Shown: positions 33,012-43,786, numbered from the stretch's first letter. The stretch is DNA of 64,000 bases from Chloranthus sessilifolius (GCA_021018995.1 CM037598.1:73612671-73676670), one strand, 5' to 3'. Notes: a model not told the origin generated them from the sequence alone. Program-made: numbers and translations.

Positions 33012-35642
33012 CTAGGAGTGGTTTGAATCAGAGTCTAAATCTATGTGTTCAGCAGACTTTTCCTTGCCCTTCTTGATATTTTCAGGTTGTGTAGTACCAA
33101 CTTTTGATCTTGCAGCAGCTGGTTTTTTTGGTTTGGTGCTGCTCTTCAGTGGTGTAGGCTCCTGGATTTTTACTCCCTTAGTTTCTGTTGGAGGCTTGAC
33201 ATCTTTAGGACCCATCAATGAGACAGAGGTGGTTAATATTTCCACCAGCTTGGAAAGCTGGGTGGTCCTCTGTTCAAAAATCTTGCACACTTCTGCAGTA
33301 GTGTCTAACTTCTTTTGCATGGCCTCCATTTCCTTATAATGATCCATTAAAGCTTTTTCTATCAGCTTCCAGTACCCAGTTTTCATTAGTGCTAGTTTGC
33401 CCAATTGGAAGAATCAGTATCAGAGGTGGGGATCAGAGCAAGCTCAGTGTAAGTGTTGGAAGATGGGGAAGGGTTGGATGGGAGGGCAAGGGGCAATACC
33501 TCATCTGTGGTTTTGGGTTGGGGGAGGGGTGAGGCTGCAGAGAAGAGAACTAAAGGTAGCACTTCAGTCTCAAAGTCTGTTTGGGTGGCAGCATCAACTG
33601 TTATCACTGATGTAGAAGGTTGCTGGTAATGATGAGGGGTAGGGACAGGGGTAGGTGTGGGGGGTTGGGGTGTAGGTATAAATGTTTGAAGGGTTGATTG
33701 GATGGAATTAAGGTTGTTTTGGATGGTGGCTTGGTTTTCAGAGTTGGTATGGATTTGGGCTTGGAGAGACGTTAGGAGGGTGATAATTTGGGTTAAAGGG
33801 TCTAGTAAGGAGGGGGTAACAGGTTAGGTACTGGTTTGGGTTGGAATTGGTTGAAATGGTGAAGTAGGGGCATGGCTAAATGTGTATGGGTGTGGGGATT
33901 TAGGTAGAGGTGTATACCTATGCCTAATATCTCACAATGGAGTCTATTAGGGCTGAGTACCCCTCTGTTGTGAATTAGTCTAGGTTTGGTGAAAATGGGG
34001 GGGGGGAGGTGGGGTATATGTGGGAGAGGGAATTGGGGCTGTAGGTTCAATGGGGTGAGATGGTTCAATGCCAGTGGACATTGGTTCACTGTCATCATAC
34101 GTAAAAGGTGATGGTGGGTCTGGTGTGGGGCTTGGGATATGCAGAGGTTCTGAGCTTGGTATGGATTGAGGTATGGTAGTGGATGGGTTTGGTTCTGTAG
34201 GTGGTTGGTGGATTTTTCTCTTATATGTTCTACAGATAGGGGGTGTGGGTAGGTGAAAGGGGAATTCTATGGGAGGGGAATTGGGTCTGTCACAGGAATT
34301 GAAAGGGAAGGTAGGGTTGATGGAGTGGGTGAGGGAGGAGGTTGGAGAGGCAATGAGGATGGAGAAGGTGGTATAGGTGCAGGAATAGGAGGTATTGTGG
34401 AGGGTGGAGAGGATACTAATGAGACTGGTGGGGGAATGGAAGGTGAGGGAAGTATTGAGCTGCTTGCAGGGGTGACTGCAGAGGTATCCCTAGGAGTGGA
34501 TGTAGTAGGAGCTGCTGAAATGGGTGGAGCAGTGGTGGCTGCAACATGAGTTGCTGAAGTGGCTGTGGGGGCATCTGCAGGACTGGCAGCTGCTGGCTCT
34601 TTCTTCTTCTTGTTCATTAGTGTCATACTGATGTTCCATTGTTTCTTTCCAAATATCACAGGGGGCAGCTCATTAGTGGGCTCCCCCATCTTCCACACAT
34701 AACCTCCCTTCTTGAGCAAGGCTATGAGCAGCCTGCTGTAGGGGAGCCCTTACATCTTTTGCTTTTTCTGCACTTTGGTGTGAGTGTCATTCATCCCCTC
34801 GAATATCAGTTGTGTAGTATTCAAATAATGCCCTTTGGAGAATGAGAATAAGACATCTACTAATAGGTGCCTCCTTTCTTGCTGGTGACCAGCCACAAAG
34901 ATGTTCTTTCTCAGAACATTATCTATAAACAGTAAATTAGGACTGAAGTCACTTCTTGTCAAAGATTCACCACTAGCTTTCTTCCCCTTGGTCAGATGTT
35001 GGGCAATCTGTGTTAATGAAGCGCTGATTGGGGCTCCCAACCTACAAGATGGGTCATATGATGCTGGGATGTCCAATACCTGTGCAATGTCATTTGTGTC
35101 TACCAGTGCCTGAAAATCATCAATGAGGATGACCATCACAGGATCCTTCCCGTGTGGTCCTCCTCCAGATTCCTTCAATCTTATGTTCTGGTACCAAACC
35201 CTCACTAGCCTAGGGTACACAAGTTATTCTAGAGGCACCAACAGTGAATCCAGGGAAGCCTTGGTTAAAAATTGAATGGCTTCCACAACCAAGGCTTCAT
35301 TAGTAAAAAATGCCTTATCAAAGGCTATCTCTGGCACCAAACTCAGGGTAGCTACAAAATCATTTAGGGTGGTCAGTGGGTCAGACTCAGAGGTGGCTCC
35401 CTTTCCTTTCTTCTTCTTCCTGGGTGTTTTGGGCTTTTGGGTTGTAGTCCTGGCCCTTTTCTTAAGGGCAGCTGAGGCACCCACTACAACCTTCCTTTTA
35501 AGGGTAGCTACAGGAGGTTCTGGGGTTTCAGGGCTGAGGATGAAGCATTCCTCTGAGACTTCCTAGTGGGTGTAAGAAGGTTGGCCTCGACTATGCTAAG
35601 TAAATCTTGTAGGGTTTCTCCAAAACCCGAACTGTCGGCCAT
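33012..35642 (-). pseudogene. env-like ORF3 of Athila-1 (putative plant transposon protein), frameshifted
   Basis: Athila elements carry a third ORF after pol; it has been called env-like, but its role is unproven. The ATG at 35,640-35,642 begins MADSSGFGETLQDLL. After a frameshift a Lys/Arg-rich basic stretch (near 35,430) and LNDFVATLSLVPEIAFDKAF follow. The core at 34,750-35,220 has VYPRLVRVWYQNIR-like start, PVMVILIDDFQALVDTNDIA and LTQIAQHLTKGKKASGESLT, typical of the plant transposon protein domain. Then comes a low-complexity Pro/Ser/Thr-rich region (33,400-34,600). The end (33,012-33,404) is a coiled coil with a Lys-rich tail. No convincing transmembrane segment was seen. Plus-strand frames such as 34,253-34,549 are shadows. 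Confidence 0.75.
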
Positions 35643-36781
35643 TAAAACCCTAATTTTCAGTCACATAAATCCAAAACCCTAGGGGTTCCACTACTTCAAT
35701 AAACACTTAATTTACTCAACAATCCCCAACATAAATAGCACAATCCAGTAAATTTTTTACAGTAAAATGAAGTGACTGAGAAGAATTTGCAAACTTACCC
35801 AAAAAGTAGGGTTTGTATGAGGATGATGTATCATGGATCAAATCCAAAGCTTCCAAGTGCAAAATGATCAGCTTGTGTAGCTTAACAAATTGGCAAGGGC
35901 AGGTGGTAAATGGTGGAACAGGTTGTGCAGTCAATAAGGAAGAAGAAGTCTTGGGTCGGATGTCTGTGCTCGAGAGATTTTTGCAAACAATAGAGTGAGA
36001 GAGTGAACTGTCGAGAGGTTTATACCTTGTAACCCCGAGCTTCGAGAGGTTGCCTGCTCAGAACACTCAACTCGAGAGGATCTCGAGTAGATGAAATATA
36101 CTGAAGTCAGCCTATCGAGCTATGAATAAGAACTGCTCGACAGGCTTCAAAACTTAGAATCCGAACTTTGAGAGGCTGCAGCTTCAGGTGTAACAGCTCG
36201 AAAAGTTCTCAAGCAGATGGTTTTATACACTACAACCTGTCAAGGCTTGGATTTCTTTCAGATAGAATGTCTCAATAGGTTGCTCGGCAGTGCCAGAACC
36301 TCTCGAGAAGGCCAAATATGTATGCAAAATGTCTCAAGAGGATGCCTGAGGGCTCCTGATCCACTCAAGAAGGCTAAAAACCCACAGTTCCCTCTTGTGC
36401 TAACAGGCACACTCCCATACTAAACATATGCATACTCTCATATATTAAAATTAATGCTTGCTGATGCTAAACACAAACATCCATGCACCATAGCAGATCA
36501 TAAAGAAACTCATACATCTTGATTTATGAACACAGACCACAAAAAGAGCAATATTTACAGCATTTAAAACATTAAAAATAGATATGATACACATTAAACA
36601 AAGTTGGAGATCACTCAACAGTTGGAGGTTCTTGAAAATGAATGGTCTCAAAGGGCTCCACAATATTTTCCATATAAAGTTTGTGCCTCTGACCATCTAC
36701 TTTCATGACCCTTCTAAAAGTGGGGTCCATGATCTCTACAGCACCAGATGGGAATGCATGAAGTATAATATATGGCCCATC
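35643..36781 (-). other. spacer between integrase and ORF3 of Athila-1, with TCGAGAGG repeats
   Basis: This stretch is non-coding. Between about 35,970 and 36,375 a short motif related to CTCGAGAGG recurs about a dozen times, often followed by TTGC or ATCTCGAG and partly palindromic. The 81-codon minus frame (36,451-36,696) has no known domain. The position would suit an internal promoter or splice site for ORF3. Confidence 0.5.
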
Positions 36782-37777
36782 CTATCTTATTCTTAATTTG
36801 CCTGAAAAGAACTTGATCTTCGAGTTAAAAATCCATACCTTGGCTTCATCTACAAAGTCCTTCCTCATAAGGTTCTTGTCAAAGAAGGCTTTGGCTTTTT
36901 CTTTGTAAATTCTGGCATTAGAATAGGCATCCAGCCTTAGTTTTTCCAGCTCAGACAATTGCAATTTCCTGTTTAATCTAGCAAGAGTTAGATCCATGTT
37001 TAAAATTTTGATGGCCCAATAGGCCCTGTGCTCTAACTCCACTGGGAGATGACATGTTTTGCCATAAACCAATCTGAATGGGGACATTCCAATGGGAGCC
37101 TTATAGGCTGTCCTATAAGCCCACAAAGCATCATTCAACTTTAGGGACCAATCCTTCCAATCTGTCCTGACTGTTTTCTTCAGGATATGCTTGATTTCTC
37201 TATTAGAAATCTCCACCTGCCCATTGGTCTGTGGGTGGTATGGAGTAGCAATCCTATGTATAACAACATATTTTTTGAGCAAGCTCTCAAAGTGTCTGTT
37301 ACATAAATGGCTTTCCCCATCACTGATGATGGCTTTAGAGGTGTCAAATCTGGAGAATATATTTTCTTTTACAAACTTGAGGGCAACTCTATGATCATTT
37401 GTCCTAGTAGCATAGCTTCCACCCACTTGGAAACATAGTTAACAACCACAAGGATAAAATTAAAGCTCGAAGAAGGGGGAAAATAACCCATGAAGTCTAT
37501 CCCCCAGACATCAAATAGCTCCACAATAAGGATGGGTTTCAATGGCATTGAATCTCTTTTTGATATGTCACCCATCCTTTAACATCTCAGGCAAGTCTTA
37601 CACTGTTCAAAAGCATCCTTAAACAAGGATGGCCAGTAGAAACCACACTACAGCACCTTGGCTGTTGTCTTTTTTCCTCCAAAGTGTCCCCCACAGGCAT
37701 TTTCATGACATATGGTAAGAATATTGTGGATTTCACTTTCAGGGACACATTTTCTGATCACTTTATCTGCACAACAT
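36782..37777 (-). pseudogene. integrase of Athila-1
   Basis: The zinc-binding part near 37,590-37,770 reads ICHENACGGHFGGKKTTAKV, then a stop, then CKTCLRC. The catalytic core begins WGIDFMGYFPP (first Asp, about 37,500). A frameshift near 37,375-37,425 follows [11 protein letters not shown]. The 214-codon open piece (36,782-37,426) then has [16 protein letters not shown] (second Asp), [16 protein letters not shown] (Glu), [20 protein letters not shown] and [19 protein letters not shown]. The last two are typical of Athila integrases. No chromodomain is present. The open frame has stayed long compared with the Tat copies. Confidence 0.9.
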
Positions 37778-38480
37778 TTATAAAGATAAGGGTGCTCCCA
37801 AAAAAAAATACTTGACTTGTGAAAGGAAGAAGTCTTTATCCCTCTTAAACCAGTGAGAAGGGATCCTTCCTACAGCAAGGTAATTTATAATATTGGTAAA
37901 CCAGGGAATACTAGACTTGATGGCAAACAATTGCTCATCAGGGAAGGAATCATGAAGTGGTGTCGCAACACATTCTTCAACCAGGATCCTTGACAGGTGG
38001 TCAGTAACCACATTTTCTATCCCTTTCTTATCTTTGATTTCAAGATCAAACTCTTACAAGAGTAAGATCCACCTAATCAGTCTTGATTTTGCATCCTTCT
38101 TTACCAGTAGATATTTTAGGGTAGAGTGGTTAGTAAAAACTATAATTTTAGACCCTAGTAAATAAGGTCTAAATTTTTCCAAAGCAAACACAACAGCCAC
38201 GAGCTCTTTCTAAGTTGTTGTATAGTTCAGCTGAGCTTCTGTCAGTATTTTGCTGGCATAGTAAACTACACATGGTAGTTTCTCTCTTCTCTGTCCCAAA
38301 ACAGCTCCAACAGCAAAATCAGCTGCATCACACATTAGTTCAAAGGGTAGGACATAATCAGGTGCTTGAATCACAGGGGCAGAGGTTAAATATTTCTTCA
38401 AAATCTCAAATGCATTTAGACATTCAGCATCAAACACAAATGAAACCTCTTTACAAAGCAAGTGGCACAGTGGTTTGGAG
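37778..38480 (-). pseudogene. RNase H of Athila-1
   Basis: The N-terminal half is in the 186-codon piece: LPFELMCDAADFAVGAVLGQ (first Asp) and VVYYASKILTEAQLNYTTT. A TAG at 38,210-38,212 stands where the catalytic Glu of TTTEKELL is expected. Past it the sequence reads [20 protein letters not shown] then a DHSTLKY-like box with Asn for Asp ([10 protein letters not shown]), and VVTDHLSRI (last Asp) near 37,990. A linker with LHDSFPDEQLFAI leads into integrase. Confidence 0.85.
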
Positions 38481-39403
38481 ATCTTATTGAAGTCTTTAAT
38501 GAACCATCTATAAAATCCAGCATGTCCTAAAAAAGATCTGACTTGCTTGATTATTTTTTGTGGGGACAAGTGTGAAATCAGGTCAATTTTTGCCTTGTCA
38601 ACCTTTATGTCTTTTTGGGATACCACATGGCCAAGCACAATGTCTTGGGTGACCATGAAGTCGCTTTTCTCCAAGCTTAAAACCAAGTTGGTTTCTTCAC
38701 ACCTTTGAAGTACAAGGTTGAGGAAATACAAACACTGACTGAAATCATCCCCATAGACTGAAAAAATCATCCATGAAGATCTCTAAAAACTTATCAATCA
38801 TATAAAAAAAATTGAATACATGCACCTTTGAAAGGTGGCAGGAGCATTACATAGTCCAAATGGCATCCTTCTATAGACAAAGGTGTCAAATGGGCAGGTG
38901 AAAGTGGTCTTTTCCTGGTCTTAAGGATACACTAGTATCTGATTGTAACTAGATTATCTATCAAGAAAGTAGTAATATGCTCTGCCTACCAACTTGTCTA
39001 AAATTTGATCAATAAAAGGCAAAGGGAAGTGGTCCTTTCTGGTCTTGGAGTTCAGTTTTCTATAATCTATACACACTCTCCAACCAGTGGTCTCTCTAGT
39101 TGGCATTAACTCCCTAGACTCAGTTACTGTTACTATGATGCCAGACTTCTTGGGGACCACCTGGATAGGTGATACCCACTCAGAATCAGAAATAGGGTAA
39201 ATGACCCCAGCATCAAGCAATTTGACAATTTCTTTCATAACTACTTCCTGCATGTGAGGGTTCAACTTTCTTTGTATTTCTCTAGAGCGTTTGGAGCCGT
39301 CTTCCACATGTATTTTGTGCATATAAACAGACGGATCAATTCCTCCCAAATCAGCAATTGTCCATCCAATGGCTTTCTTATGCTTCTTGGGGACACATAG
39401 CAA
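38480..39403 (-). pseudogene. reverse transcriptase of Athila-1
   Basis: The first open piece (38,954-39,403) has AIGWTIADLGGIDPSVYMHK, the pre-RT signature of Athila, then GVIYPISDSEWVSPIQVVPK and WRVCIDYRKLNSKTRKDHFP. A stop follows FLDR near 38,954. The palm continues in shifted frames: [16 protein letters not shown] (about 38,840-38,870) and the catalytic FMDDFF (about 38,765). The thumb (38,480-38,770) has GHVVSQKDIKVDKAKIDLIS and RSFLGHAGFYRWFIKDFNKI. At least three breaks are visible. Confidence 0.9.
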
Positions 39404-39412
39404 TTGCTCCTC

Positions 39413-39745
39413 CTACTCCACAGTGAGACAGGAAGAGATAATTACTGGCAACTTTTCATTCTGCCCCAGTAAAGTATATTTCAAAGACTTTGGCAGCTTC
39501 TTTAGCTCCAGATCTGGTAGACTTTTCATAGAAGGCAGCAAAGGTGCCTTGGAGGATTGAGGGAGGGGCAGCAATGTAGGTCTCCATGTAGAGTACTGCA
39601 CTAACCACACTGAAGAATCCAATGTGCTCCTTTCTTCAGTAACATGTGTTGGGGCCTCCTGCTCAACAACCTCAGTCCACACATCCTCAAAATCATCACA
39701 CATCTTATCCCAATCCAACAGGTTGGGTAAGTTCTCTTCCACCAA
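39413..39745 (-). pseudogene. protease-RT linker of Athila-1
   Basis: The 110-codon piece ends LPDLELKKLPKSLKYTLLGQ then NEKLPVIISSCLT, the conserved linker that precedes RT in Athila pol. The first part is acidic and less conserved. It is separated by one stop from the RT piece, so the reading frame was probably continuous. Confidence 0.8.
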
Positions 39746-39839
39746 TTCATCTAATACATCTATTGCAAAACAGTCCTCATTGTCAAGTTAAGGCTGATTG
39801 GTAACATTGTACACATTCAACTTAACCTTCATATTTCTA

Positions 39840-40075
39840 AAAGTGACCTCCATCACTCAAGACCTGCATTGAATATAAGCATTGGCAGTGGCCAGAAATG
39901 GCCTACCCAAAATAACAAGAATTGGAGTGGTGCACTTGGTAGGCTCCATGTCTAACACAAAAAAATTAGCTGGGTGGAAAATTTTATCTACACCCACCAG
40001 CGCATCTTCCACACCACAATGCCCATAAGTTTTCTCTCAGATCTGTCAGCCAATTGGAGGACCACTGTTGGTAAG
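39840..40075 (-). pseudogene. protease fragment of Athila-1, active site missing
   Basis: The minus strand translates in pieces as LPTVVLQLADRSERKLMG, then VEDALVGVDKIFHPANFFVL and TPILVILGRPFLATANAYIQ. These are the central and C-terminal parts of an Athila aspartic protease. The D-L-G-A/T-S active site lies about 20 residues before LQLADRS in the family, and is cut off at the junction with element B sequence (about 40,070-40,078). One frameshift lies near 40,025. Confidence 0.8.
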
Positions 40076-40218
40076 CGCTTTTTCTAGGTTCCTTTCGGTC
40101 CCCGGAAAGAGTGGCCCAATTCGGTCCCAAGCGAACTCTGGCGATAGGTGGTGGAGTGGTGAATCAGAAAATAATAAGTGTTAAAACTAAAGAGGTAAAT
40201 TCAGGACCAAAATACCTA

Positions 40219-40235
40219 GTTTATTATGATCGCCA
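40219..40235 (-). promoter_or_regulatory. primer-binding site of element B
   Basis: The minus strand reads TGGCGATCATAATAAAC, two bases from the LTR edge. Spacing and the first eight bases match element A. Confidence 0.55.
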
Positions 40236-40599
40236 GCTGCAGATATTTATCGACGCTGCAACGCATCACTGATCACGCTTGTGAGGAGGTGTGGGTTCCT
40301 TCTTTATGAAATCATCGGTCGGCCAACGTCAGCAGCACTGGTCGCTCAGGTGTCTAGATAACCTGTTCTCATTTTGTTGCCTTGGTTCTAATGAGTTTAG
40401 GTCTCCTGATTTTACTGGGAGTCTGGTTATGCATAGAATTCTGGGTGTTATCCTAACTTTAACTATTTTTTGGTCTTTTGATTTTAGTTTGATTAATTCT
40501 CCTAATTCTTTTAGAAGTCTAATTATTTCTAATGACTTACTTCTACCAGAATCTAATTATTTTTAGTGTTCTAATTTTATTAGAAGTCTAATTAATTAG

Positions 40600-40815
40600 G
40601 TCTCCTAATTCTATTAGGTGTCTAATTAGTTGAGTATTTTGATCCTATTAGAGGTCTAATTAGTTAAGTCTCCTAATCCTATTAGGAGTCTAATTAATTT
40701 AAGTATCTTAATTTTATTTAATTGGGTCTCCTAATCCTACTAGGAGTCTAATTAATTTAAATATCCTAATTGTATTAGAAATCTAGTTAATTCAGTCTCC
40801 TGGTACTACCAGGAG
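40600..40815. repeat. 19-nt palindromes in R-U5 of LTR B
   Basis: Four related inverted repeats occur in series: 40,602-40,620 (one mismatch), CTCCTAATCCTATTAGGAG at 40,670-40,688 (perfect), 40,728-40,746 (one mismatch) and CTCCTGGTACTACCAGGAG at 40,797-40,815 (perfect). The two perfect ones differ at two paired positions. They lie downstream of the TATA box in element direction. Confidence 0.85.
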
Positions 40816-41664
40816 TGCAAATGTGTCAATTCTATGGAAACTAATTAGGAACATACTAAGTCTATTGAAACTCTAACTATACTAATTTTATTAAAACTCT
40901 AATTAATTAAAAATCCACTAATTTTATTGAAAATCCAAAAAAAGAGGGGTTTGGCCCGCTATACTAAGGAGGATCGGTCCCGTTCTCGGGTACTTTCCGT
41001 AAGCTCCCTTGGGCAAATCGGGTGGCTAAGATTAAAGTAATCTGAGTTTGAATTGTAAGACGATATTTTTGGATTGAAAAGTCAATAATTTTTTTATTAT
41101 AATTATGGATTAAATTTTGGGGCTCGAAGTTGAGAGCAAAACTATAAATCGTGATTTTTTATATCTAGAACTATAAGAAATCGGTAAATTGATACTGGAA
41201 TCTAAAATTTAAAGATTGAAATCGGGACCGAAACTAGGAAATTAGACCATATGATTAAGGACTAGTTCTAGAAACTAAGAACTAGAACCAGAGATTAATG
41301 ATAGGACTGAAAGTTGAGATATCGAGGTAAAAATAAGATTTAAAATAGTGAATTAAATGATCAGATTAAGAACTGGTTCTAGAAACTAAGAACTGGAACC
41401 AGGTACTGAAACTACGGATTAAAAAGGTGTTACGGTCTAAGACTAAAAATTAAAACTAATAATTAAAACCTGAGATCTAAGAACTAAGAACTAAAAATTA
41501 GAACAAAACATTAAAAACTAGAAGGGAAATTATACCTAAGGCCGGGGCTGTAGAAGGAAATCTCGAAATCCTAAGCTTGAAGGCGAGGAACTCAAAACTC
41601 GAATCCCAAAGTCATTGTGTTGTCCTTTTGGGTCGAGGTAAGGGAATCTATTTATAAGTATTTT

Positions 41665-42120
41665 ACTAATTACGTGCCCTGTGGGGTGCGTTTAATTAGT
41701 CGGTCAACTTCAATTACGCACCCTATCTAGGGTGCTTAATTGAATGTCGCTCTATCAGCGCTTAACCACTTTGGTCGTGCGGCCATAGTGAGTGGCAGGT
41801 GGTGGCTCGGTAAATTGTCCCGATCCTAATGATTAGACTAATTGCGTGCTCAGTTTGATACGTACAATCCAATTAAATGTCATACTAACTACATTTAATC
41901 ATGGAGTTTTGGCAGTCTAGGGAGTTAGAGACTAGGTCCGAAGTAGACCAATTGAGCGTCGGTGATTTGGCACTTAATCCGATTGCGTGCGATTGTTAGG
42001 GCACGTGATTGGGTCTCAAGGCGGTCAAAGGGAGGGGAAGTCTGGTCTGACGAGGACTGATTGAGCACTGGTGGTGTGGCGTTCAATCGAATTACACGCA
42101 TGGTTTAGAGTATGTAATTC
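41665..42120. repeat. GCGC-type inverted repeats upstream of TATA in LTR B
   Basis: A clear member at 41,711-41,740 has arms AATTACGCACCCTA / TAGGGTGCTTAATT with one mismatch and a 2-nt loop. Others are more decayed, for example near 41,671-41,700 and 42,058-42,090. The series matches 12,011-12,435 of LTR A in position. Confidence 0.6.
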
Positions 42121-42134
42121 AGGATTGTCCCGGG

Positions 42135-42545
42135 TCTGAAGCGCAAGACTATTGTTTCAGCCTGTGTTTCGGCTATATACTATTGTTTCAGTATATAGTT
42201 CCCGCCTTGGGGTTATGGGGTCTAAGCCACAGAGCTATTATTTCAGCCTGTGTCCAGCCATATACTATTGTTTCAACATATGGCCCCCTCCTTTATGGGA
42301 TCTGAGCCACAGAGCTATTGTTTCAGCCTGTGTCCAGCCATATTCTATTGTTTTAGTATATGGTCCCCCATTAGGGTCATGGAACCTAAGCCACAGAACT
42401 ATTATTTCAGCCTGTGTTCAGCCATATTCTATTGTTTCAGTATATGGTCCCACATTAGGGTCATGGAACCTAAGCCACAAAACTATTATTTCAGCCTGTG
42501 TCCAGCCATATACTATTATATCAGCATATGGTTTCCATGTTAGGG
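42135..42545. repeat. five-copy hairpin tandem array in U3 of LTR B
   Basis: Units of about 80-85 bp carry the pair of hairpins with loop ATTGTTTC or ATTATTTC, as in LTR A. Examples are CCATATACT-loop-AACATATGG near 42,259 and CACAGAGCT-loop-AGCCTGTG at about 42,308. The last unit has ATTATATC as loop. Confidence 0.8.
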
Positions 42546-42874
42546 CTTCAAAACCCTCGAAGAAGGTAAGTCCTTTTGGAAGAGTCGCAGTCGAGGTCAA
42601 AGGTTGACCAAACAAACTTATATACTCTGAGAGGAAAAAATGGGGGTGTCTATAGATGCCCATCTTCAGTGCGTTCTTGCGAAGTAAGAGCGCGTCGAAG
42701 AAGTAGACACCCCTCATTAGAGGTACCTTCTCATTTTTTGGGAAATCACAAATATAAACTAGGGATGCTGACATGAAATGCTTTACTTTCTTATCTATAG
42801 CACAAGCTAAAATGGAGCATTTGGGAGCCTAGTGGTAGCTGGCGAAAGGCTTATTCTTGGCCATGGATGCAGCT

Positions 42875-43109
42875 GGGCATCCCGCCGCGTATTGCGATGT
42901 GCTGCGAGTAGCAGTCAACAAGGGAAGTCAGTGTATCCTAATCCACGGGTGCAAGGGGCATCCCGTCACATGGCATGACCTGCTGCAAGTGACAGTCAAA
43001 CTGAAAGGAGAATCATCAAATCCTAATCTGTGGATACAAGGGGCATCCCTCCGCATGTCGCAACCTATTGTAAGGGGCAATCAAATAGAGGGAAATGACA
43101 TAGTCGAGG
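42875..43109. repeat. 81-85 bp tandem repeat, three copies
   Basis: Units start with GGGCATCCC at 42,875, 42,956 and 43,041. Each contains a CTGCGAGTAGCAGTCAA-like segment and a CCTAATCCACGGGTGCAAG-like end. The repeat keeps a 99-codon plus frame open (42,857-43,156), but periods of 81 and 85 bp and the lack of a domain argue against a gene. Confidence 0.75.
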
Positions 43110-43463
43110 TACCGGGAGGCATCATACGAATATCCAGAGACCGAATAATAAGATAAAATATCATGTAATGGCGAAGACTTTCGCAAATCATGTCGGATAA
43201 GGGGCATCATTGCTCACACCAATGGCGCTTCAGGTGTCCCTTTTTCAGCGGGCATTTGTAATTTCTCGTGGTTGAGTATATTCAGTGTTTGACTTCCCAG
43301 GGGAAGGAATGGGTTGGGGTGATAAGTGAATTTTGATTGATAGGAGTCTATGTATTGGAAATTTATTTTTATTTATTCATTAATTTTTTTGGAAATATTT
43401 GTTTGTTTTTGAAAGTTTAGGAATTTAACTTAAGATTAATTCAGTATTAAATCTGTGAAAAAC

Positions 43464-43622
43464 ATGGCTTCCGAGATGTCACTGAGCAGATCCACTGATA
43501 CAGAATTTGTGAACCCGACCATTTGCGCGGTTGTCAATATGACACTTGACATGTCAGACGCCCCGTCTAACCTTCTCATGAATACTGATGATGGTCACTT
43601 ATGGGAGGACTACAATGATTAG
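43464..43622 (+). CDS. small ORF of 52 residues, unknown
   Basis: The ATG at 43,464 opens 52 codons ending TAG: it begins MASEMSLSRSTDTEFVNPTI, continues with LDMSDAPSNLLMNTDDGHL and ends WEDYND. Composition is balanced and acidic, with no transmembrane segment or low complexity, unlike the A/T-rich neighbours. It sits inside the putative U3 of unit F, about 1.8 kb upstream of the TATA box. I do not recognise the family. It could be a fragment of a larger coding region captured in the LTR; a real separate gene is possible but unproven. Confidence 0.35.
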   Translation: MASEMSLSRSTDTEFVNPTICAVVNMTLDMSDAPSNLLMNTDDGHLWEDYND

Positions 43623-43786
43623 AGAGTCGAGAAAGACGGATTTTAAAAAACATTCAACTTAATCATAAATAACTATATTTTAGAGAGAATATCGAGTATA
43701 AAGAAGGGCAATAATACTTACTTGAGGGGGTGATACTTACCTATATAGTTTGTGATGGGAGTGATTGGTTGTTGTAGTGATGTTGC

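Larger units (their letters stand above)
31577..40075 (-). mobile_element. Athila-lineage element 1 (protease to ORF3; both ends lost)
   Basis: On the minus strand the order is broken protease, linker, RT, RNase H, integrase, spacer, env-like ORF3 and 3' non-coding region. Pol motifs and the presence of ORF3 after integrase identify the Athila lineage. Element C interrupts the 3' end at 31,576. The 5' end stops inside the protease at about 40,070-40,078, where leader sequence of element B begins without an LTR edge. Gag, both LTRs and the PBS are missing from the window. Confidence 0.85.
40076..42654 (-). mobile_element. remnant of Tat element B: LTR, PBS and partial leader
   Basis: A relative of element A is present as one LTR (40,238-42,654), a PBS (40,219-40,235) and about 140 bp of leader. 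Its interior stops at the Athila-1 junction near 40,075. The leader shares phrases such as TTTTTCTAGG and GGTGGAGTGGTG-like sequence with element A. The remains look like one side of a deletion or ectopic recombination rather than a clean solo LTR, because PBS and leader are retained. Confidence 0.75.
40238..42654 (-). repeat. LTR of element B (2,417 bp)
   Basis: The outer end on the minus strand is TATAGACACCCCC (TG mutated to TA) and the inner end is ATATCTGCA. It has the same modules as LTR A: five U3 hairpin units (42,135-42,545), GCGC-type inverted repeats (41,665-42,120), a TATA box TATAAATAG (minus, 41,648-41,656) and an R-U5 array of short palindromes (40,380-40,930). The plus-strand frames at 42,152-42,607 simply read through the U3 repeats. 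Confidence 0.8.

Noticed and set aside
34253..34549. 98-codon Gly/Glu-rich plus-strand frame
   Set aside because: It is antisense to the Pro/Ser/Thr-rich part of ORF3; low complexity keeps the frame open.
42152..42607. 151-codon plus-strand frame
   Set aside because: It reads through the hairpin repeats of LTR B in antisense; the unit length keeps it open.
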